Shown here piece after piece: positions 54,481-64,000 of a DNA stretch of 64,000 nt; the stretch's first letter is position 1, and every line of letters starts with the position of its first letter. The notes under the pieces are model-generated. The model had not been told where the DNA came from and did no database searches. It saw only the letters and a program-made list of their open reading frames with translations. A program made the position numbers and the translations under genes. The stretch spans positions 4,650,001-4,714,000 of the forward strand of contig OY754330.1 in assembly GCA_963573305.1 (NCBI GenBank), in the 5' to 3' direction. Source of the DNA: Pyrrhosoma nymphula. Lineage: Eukaryota > Arthropoda > Insecta > Odonata > Coenagrionidae.

Positions 54481-56690
54481 GGGTCAGCCGAGTAGGGGTG
54501 AAAGGGGGAGGGGTGACAAGCGAGTTAGGGAGAAGATAAATGGGGAATAATTGAGGGGGGAAAGAGAGAAAAGGGCAGTGAGAGACCGCAGAGAAAAAAG
54601 TAAACTCCCCAAGATCAATTCAGAAATGACTATTATCAAAAGACTTATTGTTAGTCCAAGTAAGGCTACTAACATCCTTAGCGGAGAAGCGGTCTGAGCA
54701 GCAGCTTCAAGGCCAGCGAGGTCATACACTAACAGTGAGCCGATAGTGAGTATAATAAGCTTCCGTTTAAGTGCATAATCTTTCTGGTCAAAATAATTTA
54801 CGCCCCAGGTTTTTGATGCAACCGAGTACGACTCTCTGAAAATAAAAGAAAATAAAACGTTGCCTTCATACGCATACCTCATTAATAGGTAGCCATGAAA
54901 CAAATAATCACTCTTCTTTTCATTTTGAATGCATTAACGTACTGGTATTTAAAATATCATCATCCACTCTATTATCAAACCATGAGAGTGTTTCAATAAG
55001 ATATTCCTAAATAAAAACCACGACGCAAAAACCACCAATGGCGCTTACCGTAACCAACTGACATCGATCGCCATGCCCTCGCAACAAGAGAAATATGTAG
55101 CACAGCTGAGGATCAAAAACTGTACGTATTTGGATGTAAAACAAATAAGTTTGAAACAAACTATACAACTGCAGCTTGTCCATATCGGAATTATAAACTA
55201 CCAATAACCAAATCAAATATGTACTTGGGCGTCAAAGGGCGGAGCGGTGGGTGGGTGGTGGGTGGGGAGTTCCGGTGAATGCAAATCAGGAAACGAAATA
55301 AGGAGAGGGAATAATAAGAAGGGGATATGACAACTAACCAACCCGAGTACCCCACGAAAGCGAGAATGCGAAACCAAATGCGAAATCAAACAAAAGAAAG
55401 TCAAACAAAACACTGCAAACGGAACTTGAACTGAATTCGTGCTGCTGTTGCTGTGTGTATCGATTGCAAACAAGTCGTGGCAAAAAATATTTGGAGGAGG
55501 CAAACACGAGGCGAAACGAGGTTATGATTTCAGGCTCTGCCGGCGGGAGCCTTTCCGGAGAGAAAATGGTGGTGGTCGCTTTAAGACGAGCCATTGGGAG
55601 TAGTCGATGAGGAGAGTGGTCATCGTTTGGGGTGAGGGCGGAAGAGCGCGGAGACGCGGCTGCAGACAATTGAAGGCGGCGGCGGAAGCATCCTAAATAT
55701 TATTGCGAGAATGATAAGAGCAGAAATGTGAGTGAAACCCAACAAATCGCCTTCAGCATTCGTTTTCTGATAGCTGCGTATTTGCGATGTCACCTCCGTT
55801 TCTCAATTCACCCTCGTCATTCGAAGACGAAAACACGGAATGCAGTCTGCATTCATCATTCGAAGGTCTTCTTCACTCATACGAGCGATGGGACAGTCAT
55901 GAAGTGTCTACTCGCACTGCGGGTTGCCGTACTCGCAGGCGAAGCTTCGTCGTTAGCCATCGCGAGATCAGCTACCAACGCACTACGTATTCTGTTGTGA
56001 AACGCAAGTTCTGAGTGATTTAATCCAAGGCTAACATGTCCCACTGTCGGTCTGTTTTAAAATGGTCACCACCTTCGTTAAATGATTCGTTTACAGGGCT
56101 CGACTGAGTACATTTTTTTGCACTGAATAGACGTGAGAGATTCCTTTATTGCTCAGGCTAATAAAGGTTAAGCGAGTCAAAATATAACCGATAAAATATG
56201 CTGCGTTAAGTTGCGTGTTACAGAATACATAGTAGACTCAAGTAAAAGTGCTTCAATATTTTACGTAGTTTTTTATGTACTTTGCGCACTTATGCACGGA
56301 GAGTAACTCTATTTTGATGAAATTGGGACCCGCGAATTTAAGGTATCGGGTTTCGGACCTAAGTCCCGGGAAATGATTCTATTTAATTGTGAATATTGTG
56401 TCTTCTCAGCGATGACCATTTTAAAGCATCGCAATGACTTGTTGAAGTTTAATACTAGTTTTTATTGAGATAAGTTTGTCTATTCTCTATTTAAGTCTTC
56501 AATCAAGGCTGAAAGTCTTTAGCAAGATATCAAGAAATATTGAAACCTGTGTGAATAAAAAATAAATTGGAAATTTTTGATGACAGTTCAATTAGTTATT
56601 CGTACAGAAGAAAGATTCAAACCAATTGCTCCTCTTCATTGAGCCACTTTTAGTAAGCCATTAACATGTAACTCAGATACTGTAGCTAAG
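54481..56690. other. Anonymous DNA, no gene proven
   Basis: A 139-codon minus-strand frame (54484-54903) has hydrophobic stretches but no known motif. A 75-codon plus-strand frame (55787-56014) has balanced composition and a CpG-richer setting (55540-55700). Either could be an exon, but there is no family match to support it. Confidence 0.35.
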
Positions 56691-57540
56691 CAACCCTTGA
56701 GGAAACAGAGTCAAGGCAAGCGAAGAGGGAGAGGTTGCGGGATCGGCGGAGAGGGGGCGGGGAGGAGGGGGCGGTTGAAAATGTGTACACAGTACATGTA
56801 AGATGGGAGGGGGCGGGTGAGGGGATGGAAGGAAGTCCCATGTGTGCGGGGGGAAGGCGAGGAGGGGATTCTGCCGTGGAACGGAGAGGGGGGCAGTGAG
56901 GGAAAAAAACATAACAAGTGAAGGGAGAGAAGCGATTTCCCCCCTTCGAATCTCTTCCTATCGGGGGGTTGCATCTGTGCGCTGCCTGCCATTGTCATTG
57001 GCACCGAGGGTGCATTTGAATGGCCGTCGCTGCGGCCGTCGTCGCGTATGGCCCCTAGGGGGGAGGGAGGTGCTCTGCTGCCCTTATCTCCCTCCTCATG
57101 CGCCCTCCCCCATCGCACCCTCCTACTCCTCCCCCTAATCCATTGTTCCTCCCACTCCCGACCCGTGGTTAGCCGTATTTCACGCGCGCACCCCCACCCA
57201 CCCCCGGTTAAAAAAGAAACTCCTCTATCTGCCCATCACGATATCTCGCCCCGTGTGCTCCCGAGAAATGGTCCAGAAGGAAAGCAGAGGAGGGTGTGGA
57301 GGGTTGATGATGGGGGAGAAGGGTGAGGGGAGGGGGCGCTTCTACTCGCCTCCGTCCTCACGTCAACGGGCGTTCATTTTTGAGAGTGGAACCGAGAGTG
57401 TTTTGAGCTGTATTTGGACGCCCATTGGACGGACAGTCAGATCCTCTGGTGGCGCCGAGTTTTCCTCTTAATATTTCCTCCTATATGAGAACCGTGGTCG
57501 CAATGGGTGCTTCGCGGAGATAAAACAAATGTCAAAGCAG
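56691..57540. other. G-rich then C-rich low-complexity island
   Basis: The plus strand is G-rich at about 56725-56905 and C-rich at about 57070-57210, then G-rich at 57285-57335: the same alternating skew seen at 48.9 kb. Frames are artefacts. Confidence 0.6.
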
Positions 57541-59246
57541 TGAGCGGTGACCTTGAGCGAACTTTCTATTTCTGTAGACAGCCGAAGCCTATTCAAACAT
57601 CGTAGTCAGCAGCTTCAAGGATCTAGCCTATTCCAGTGTGCACGGAAAACTACTCAGCGTACTTGCAGAGCGGGCTTGGAAGTTAGGTATCCTCTAGCTC
57701 ATCGATTCCTAGCCTTTTTCTACTTGTGTTCCCCTCGGCAGCCCATTAACCCTTGGCACACCAATCAGACCCCTCGCAGTAAAGGAAAATGCATGTCAAA
57801 CTTCTAACATCACTCAGCTCTTCACGAGTACCCCTGGACCACCAAGTACATACCCCTTAATAAGGAGTACGTGTATCACTGGCTGGGAACCTATGATCTC
57901 TGTCATCACTCTGTTACGTTCAAGCATGCTCACGCCAAGAATATTGGAGTTACGGGTGCCGAGGAAATTTCCAAACGAACATTGAAGCTGTGATCGAATC
58001 TCCCAGCCCGGTGTAAGCCAACATGAGCGTGTTAGAGTAGACGTTAGCATCCGGGTACGCTCAGCAAGCCTGCCGAATACCTTCGCATGTGCATTGACTG
58101 AGGCTGGATACTTATGGTGACCGTCTTTGATACACTAACAGGTTTCCGGAGCATAGGAAGTTCACTAAAGGTCACTCGAGCGCTGCTAAAGCGTGCTTTG
58201 TCTCCGAAAAGTAGTCTCCACTGTGGCCTTGGCTTCAAATTCGATTTAAACCTAGCTTTACAGAAACATTCACTGTTACATCAAGAATTTTTCCGTCAAC
58301 TATTGCTAGTAAAAAAAATAGCTCACTTATTTTTTTGCTGGCCTGACAATTTATTGAATGGTTTCGCTTTGGTCTAAGCGCTATATTCACCCTCCCCACC
58401 TCCGAATTCAAGAAAGTGTAGCGTTCGTACCCTTAATCGGCATCACCATGGGTTCCACACAAATTGGTCAAACGGATCCTGTGAAGTATGACCGTAGCTT
58501 GTCCATCATTGAACGCCTAATCTTCCGAAAAACAGAGACGAAAGAATTCTTGGATTCAATCACTGGCCAGCCGGTAATAAATGCTCTGTTATCGTAAAAA
58601 AATATGCAACTGTTTTCTCGTTGTGTCTATCTAAAACTATTAACTTATTGAAAATTTATCTAAATTATTAAATTATTATTGAAACTCTTACTGTACTCGT
58701 ACGTATAAAATATTTTTAAATGGATTATGTCTAGCCATTTCTGAACCACCATCAAATTCAGAGAGTAACTTCAAAGAACAGTTCGAGATTTAAAAAAATA
58801 ATAAAATATCTGTATCGGCGGCGAGTAGGAAATGAAAACAGCGGAGAGTCGCGATCAGTGCTTGGGCAACAAGCCTCGGTGCTGGAAGTCGCTATCACGC
58901 AAGGCGGCGGCAGGAGGTGAATTAGAGGAATTTCATCGGCTCGCCAGCGGGAAAGGTGAATAAATGGATTATGGAGGAGAGAGGCTTTGGCCCGCTCCCA
59001 AACGACTGGAAACATTTGGCAGCCGGACAACGGACGGTCGCTCTGCAACCTGTGGAGAGAGACCAGTGCAATGGCTCTTGGGGGAGGGGAGGAAAGAGGG
59101 GCGGGGGGAGCATTGCACCCCCTTTCCCTCCTCTCGTCTACGCCGCCCAGTAAAGCAATAAAGGAAGCCAACGGGATCGCCAGCAGAGCCCCCTCCCTTC
59201 ACTCCCCTCCTCTACGGAAGATTAGCCAACTGCAGAAATGATCCAA
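57541..59246. other. Anonymous DNA, no gene seen
   Basis: Several frames of 60-90 codons lack recognisable motifs. A G/C-rich patch lies at 58890-59215. Confidence 0.45.
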
Positions 59247-61225
59247 GTGAGGAGATCGAGATATCGCCGTTCGACGCGTCCGTTCCGACCAACTGGGTGG
59301 CACGCTGTGTTCTCTTATGGAAAGGGCTGTGCACTCATTTCTGTATTTTAGGCATCGAAAGTTCATTTCGAAATGTAATACTCATGATAATCGGTGATTA
59401 TATTTTAAACTCCAACTTATAATAAAACGATTAACATATTTTGACGTTGCGCTGAAAAAGGCTCGCCTTCAAACTCGCTTGGTTTTGGCGTCACCATGCA
59501 TAAACGCAAACTGTATTGCTTTTATATTAAACGTTAATTAATTTCTATGCGCACGACTATATCAACTATTTGTTACTATTTATTTCCCTTCGCTCCTTTT
59601 CCTCGGCAATGTCCATCTTTGAATTTCCGTAACTCGTTACCATTTATCTAATTTTGGAATTTCATTGGAATTCTGTTCACAGGCATTTGCCTATTCTTTG
59701 TTACTCAAAAGTCTCGAAAGGCCCATTGATATTAGTGGATACAAATTACAAAATCGCGATATTGCCTTATTTAAGAAATCAATTAACGAAACCTGTTTTT
59801 ATGAGGAATATATATATTTTTCAAGCGTACGAATTGTTTCATGTATTTAAAAATACGAATATCTGAGTAATTAAACGGTTAAATTTTCAATAAACAGCTT
59901 AATTGATAGTTACTCATCTAATTAACTTGGTCAGTATCCATATCCACCGGGTTTTGTTTCACTTTTTACCCCGCTGTACTTCATCTTCTCTCTCAGCATT
60001 TTCGGTAATAACCATGGAGATGCCACCACTCTCCCTTTTTAAGATTCCATTAAGATTCAAATTATTACATCGTTCTTATGTAAGTTAAACTGAAAAGTAC
60101 AAGCAAAACATTAAAACAAACTTTTATTGAATATATTACCATATTCAACTCCGTAAAGTTCAAAATTCTCCAAAAATAGGCTTTAGAATCCAAGAAGTGT
60201 TGACATTGTTGTCGGATGAAAGGTTAACAAATCTCAATTTGAACGCGTCTTTTGAGAATGGTTCACATGCTTAGGAGTTTTGTTACTAATCCGGAGAATA
60301 AAAGAAATATGAAAACTTTCCTATTCTTTAGAATATTTCTCGTGAAGTAAATTACATATTTAACTATCTGTTTATTTCGTTGAAACCTTGTTTTTTAAAC
60401 ATGAAATAAATATTTATAATATAAGGAGTTAATAACATGGTTTTATTACACGTTAAAGGTTTCATTAATAACTTAAAAAAGTAAAAATATGAGCCATTGT
60501 CATTTTGATCGATTTCATTTGACGATCCGTTGTTGTGTTTATCAGTGGATCAAAAAAGATATAAATACTACATTTTTTACACATAAACATGGCCATAATG
60601 TCAATATTTCAAATGAAAGACTCGAGGATTTTTAAAAGAAAGAAGGATGCAATTTTCAACTTCCATTCCTTGCTCAATTAATATAATATCATTCTTACAT
60701 CTTCGCACTCAGAAGGGACAATAGTCCATCTAAAGTCCAATTACTCAACTAAACTACAGCCATGTTCACCGCTTATTAAAACTATAAAATAACCCAAGGT
60801 GGTGCCATATTTAGGTTTCTTGAATAGTTTAAGCGGTGGATACAGCTTGAAAACCAACACGTAGCGCTTGAGTAAACAGTTGTGACTTCTGGAACTAGGA
60901 AAGTCTTGCCAGAATACCCTTTCAACATGAAAATGGAGAATATTTTTACTCCTCCAGAGTGAATTAAGCCTTCATTAAAAAAAAGGTCGTCTTGGAAACA
61001 CTCGAGAGAGCGTGTGGAACGCGAAATGGGGAATTTCATTCTTCTCTCTCCGGACGGTCGCAAGACAAAAGAATGGGCTAATTGCAGGCGTATTATTATA
61101 GGACGGGAAAGACCCGCTCCCTCAAGAAGGAGGCGTAGCAGCAATTGATTCCTCCTCTTTTCCCCCACCCCCCACCCCTACCCCCATTCATCCCTTCGGC
61201 CCTGCCCTCTCCATTCCCCCCTCAC
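59247..61225 (+). repeat. 2-kb sequence, first copy (probable assembly duplicate)
   Basis: This 1979-bp stretch starts at GTGAGGAGATCGAGATATCG and ends at CATTCCCCCCTCAC, exactly at the gap. It matches 61426-63452 from end to end. Nearly all differences are missing single bases in this copy (for example GCCATTGTC against GCCAATTGTC, GATATAAATAC against GATATTAAATAC), plus one ~10-base loss near 59275. That error pattern looks like an uncorrected long read placed as gap fill. It holds no recognised gene. Confidence 0.9.
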
Positions 61226-61425
61226 NNNNNNNNNNNNNNNNNNNNNNNNNNNNNNNNNNNNNNNNNNNNNNNNNNNNNNNNNNNNNNNNNNNNNNNNNNN
61301 NNNNNNNNNNNNNNNNNNNNNNNNNNNNNNNNNNNNNNNNNNNNNNNNNNNNNNNNNNNNNNNNNNNNNNNNNNNNNNNNNNNNNNNNNNNNNNNNNNNN
61401 NNNNNNNNNNNNNNNNNNNNNNNNN
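61226..61425. other. Assembly gap, 200 N
   Basis: A run of exactly 200 N. The left flank ends with the last bases of the 2-kb unit and the right flank begins with its first bases. Confidence 1.
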
Positions 61426-63452
61426 GTGAGAGAGATCGAGATATCGCCGTTCGATACTCGCAAATGCGTTCCGTTGCCGACCAACTGGGTGGCACGCTGT
61501 GTTCTCTTATGGAAAGGGCTGTGCACTCATTTCTGTATTTTAGGCATCGAAAGTTCATTTCGAAATGTAATACTCATGATAATCGGTGATTATATTTTAA
61601 ACGTCAACTTAATAATAAAACGATTAACATATTTTGACGTTGCGCTGAAAAAGGCTCGCCTTCAAACTCGCTTTGGTTTTGGCGTCACCATGCAATAAAC
61701 GCCAAACTGTATTGCTTTTAATATTAAACGTCTAATTAATTTGCATATGCGCACAGACTATATCAACTATTTGTTACTATTTAGTTTCCTTCGCTCCTTT
61801 CATCTCGGCAATGTCCAATCTTTGAATTTCCCGTAACCTCGTTACCATTTATCTAATTTTGGAATTTCATTGGAATTCTGTTCAAAGCATTTGCCTATTC
61901 TTTGTTACTCAAAAGTCTCGGAAAGGCCCATTGATATTAGTGGATACAAATACAAAATCGCGATATTGCCTTATTTAAGAAATCAATTAACGAAACTCGT
62001 TTTTATGAGGAATATATTATATTTTTTCAAGCGTACGAATTGTTTCATGTATTTAAAATTACGAATATCTGAGTAATTAAACGGTTAAATTTTCAATAAA
62101 CATGCTTAATTGATAGTTACTCATCTAATTAACTTGTTCAGTATCCATATCCACCGGGTTTTGTTTCACTTTTTTACCCCGCTGTACTTCATCTCTCTCT
62201 CTCAGCATTTTCGGTAATAACCATGGAGATGCCACCACTCTCCCTTTTTAAGATTTCCATTAAGATTCAAATTATTACATCGTTCTTATGTAAGTTAAAC
62301 TGAAAAGTACAAGCAAAACATTAAAACAAACTTTTATTGAATATAATTACCATATTCCAAACTCCGTAAAGTTCAAAATTCTCCAAAAATATGCTTTAGA
62401 ATCCAAGAAGTGTTGACATTGTTGTCGGATGAAAGGTTAAACAAATCTCAATTTGAACGCGTCTTTTGAGAATGGTTCACATGCTTAGGAGTTTTGTTAT
62501 CTTAATCCGGAGAATAAAAGAAATATGAAAACTTTCCTATTCTTTAGAAATATTTCTCGTGAAGTAAATTACATATTTAACTATCTGTTTATTTCGTTGA
62601 AACCTTGTTTTTTAAACATGAAATAAATATTTATAATATAAGGAGTTAATAACATGGTTTTATTACACGTTAAAGGTTTCATTAATAACTTAAAAAAGTA
62701 AAAATATGAGCCAATTGTCATTTTGATCGATTTCATTTGACGATCCGTTGTTGTGTTTATCAGTGAGATCAAAAAAGATATTAAATACTACATTTTTTAC
62801 ACATAAACATGGGCCATAATGTCAATATTTCAAAATGAAAGACTCGAGGATTTTTAAAAGAAAGAAGGATGCAATTTTCAACTTCCATTCCTTGCTCAAT
62901 TAATATAAATATCATTCTTACATCTTCGCACTCAGAAGGGACAATAGTCCATCTAAAGTCCAATTACTCAACTAAACTACAGCCATGTTCACCGCTTATT
63001 AAAACTATAAAATAACCCAAGGTGGTGCCATATTTAGGTTTCTTGAATAGTTTAAGCGGTGATTACAGCTTGAAAACCAACACGTAGCGCTTGAGTAAAC
63101 AGTTGTGACGTTCTGGAACTAGGAAAGTCTTGCCAGAATACCCTTTCAACATGAAAATGGAGAATATTTTTACTCCTCCAGAGTGAATTAAGCCTTCATT
63201 AAAAAAAAAGGTCGTCTTGGGAAACACTCGAGAGAGCGTGCTGGAACGCGAAATGGGGAATTTCATTCTTCTCTCTCCGGACGGTCGCAAGACAAAAGAA
63301 TGGCGTAATTGCAGGCGTATTATTATAGGACGGGAAAGACCCGCTCCCTCAAGAAGGAGGCGTAGCAGCAATTGATTCCTCCTCTTTTCCCCCACCCCCC
63401 ACCCACTACCCCCATTCATCCCTTCGGCCCTGCCCTCTCCATTCCCCCTCAC
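61426..63452 (+). repeat. 2-kb sequence, second copy
   Basis: 2027 bp, starting GTGAGAGAGATCGAGATATC and ending CATTCCCCCTCAC, after which the sequence continues without a break. It is about 48 bp longer than the first copy because it lacks that copy's deletions, so it is probably the correct version. A+T-rich, with no recognised coding region. The minus-strand frame at 63063-63452 is also present, shifted by the deletions, in copy one and has no known domain. Confidence 0.9.
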
Positions 63453-64000
63453 TCACGAAATGGAAGAACAACAATGAAGCAAAGCCTATCTCCAGGCGGT
63501 TGGGTCCGAGGGCCTGAGAGATGAGAGGTAGGAGGGGAGGAGGAGGGAGGGAAAAGGGCCGCATCGGAACCAATTACTGCTCCGCAGCGCCACTGGGCAA
63601 GATCTGGTGGTCTCCGAGCTCAAGGAGGCAAACAAGGATACGGGGAAGTGCAAATTTCCACGTCGGAATGTTCTGGGCAAATACGACGGGATAATCAAAA
63701 TATTTTGTCTTTACTCCGAATTCGGAAAAGGGACACTCTAAACATCATGCTTAACCTCTTCTGAGATAAAAAAACCGTAATTTCTGAAGTATCAACTTCC
63801 TCTCGTTCACTTTTCTTGATTCTATACTATCCCTCTGGAATCTGTCAAATTCATTATTCAAGCCGCAGGTTTTTGTTCAACAATATTTTTTTTTTAATAA
63901 ATTTGAAAATACTTTCAATTTATATTCTATTCTCACTTTCAGGTACAATTCCATCGCACGCTTCCCCCATGTTGTAAATTCAGAAGAAGAAGAGCGAAAT
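63453..64000. other. Anonymous DNA, no gene seen
   Basis: Purine-rich at 63510-63560, otherwise A+T-rich. Nothing recognised up to the window end. Confidence 0.5.

Noticed and set aside
54484..54903. 139-codon minus-strand frame with hydrophobic segments
   Set aside because: No recognisable motif, odd composition at the C-terminal end from a purine tract, no supporting splice or promoter signals.
61145..61558. Frames spanning the N-run
   Set aside because: They exist only because the gap is read as open sequence.
1..64000. CRISPR arrays, bacterial operons, phage or plasmid features
   Set aside because: No regularly spaced repeats, ribosome-binding sites or gene-dense organisation. The content is that of a eukaryotic nuclear genome.

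Overview
The window looks like non-coding nuclear DNA from an arthropod, probably an insect. That placement is an inference from the mix of mobile elements (Penelope-like elements with hammerhead motifs, CR1/Jockey- and RTE-type LINE remnants, hAT and TTAA-specific DNA elements, tRNA-derived SINEs, a TAGATG-tailed repeat), from the A+T-rich background broken by long G-run/C-run islands, and from the lack of bacterial gene organisation. I found no complete host gene, rRNA or functional tRNA. Nearly all longer open frames are by-products of low-complexity G/C tracts or of repeats.

Layout. 1-9 kb: LINE fragment with its 3' end (1389-2027), an inverted pair of tRNA-derived SINE heads (4.9-5.1 kb), a Penelope-like (PLE) reverse-transcriptase scrap (6.5 kb) and an (ATT)n-tailed sequence (8.9 kb). 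9-24 kb: C/G-run islands, a SINE head (11.6 kb), a CR1/Jockey-like LINE C-terminus (13.3 kb), the first copy of a TTAA-flanked MITE (16.1-16.7 kb), a G-rich minisatellite (16.9 kb), two more SINE heads (17.8-18.1 kb), a small foldback MITE (18.6 kb) and a diverged tandem duplication (20.2-20.5 kb). 23-31 kb: TAGATG-tailed repeats, a LINE remnant (27.2-27.5 kb), a nest of inverted repeats (27.7-28.6 kb), then a PLE GIY-YIG endonuclease C-terminus followed by a hammerhead with an intact core (30.9-31.3 kb). 33-44 kb: a possible hAT-like end, a hAT deletion derivative that still carries the transposase dimerisation region (36.0-36.6 kb), two PLE 3' ends placed head to head (39.8-40.5 kb), an uncertain small secreted-peptide frame (41.65 kb), MITE copy 2 (42.2-42.8 kb) and a TIR element with a broken Myb/SANT-like gene (43.2-43.9 kb). 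47-52 kb: a LINE split by MITE copy 3 with TTAA on both sides (47.4-48.6 kb), a strong G/C strand-skew island (48.9-49.3 kb) and two near-perfect palindromes of hammerhead-bearing PLE repeats (49.6 and 51.5 kb). 52-64 kb: mostly anonymous DNA, ending in a 2-kb sequence present twice on either side of a 200-N assembly gap. The first copy has many single-base deletions, so this is probably an assembly artefact.

The main biological story is a fossil record of mobile elements. The most unusual part is the repeated outward-facing pairing of hammerhead-type PLE ends at three separate loci.
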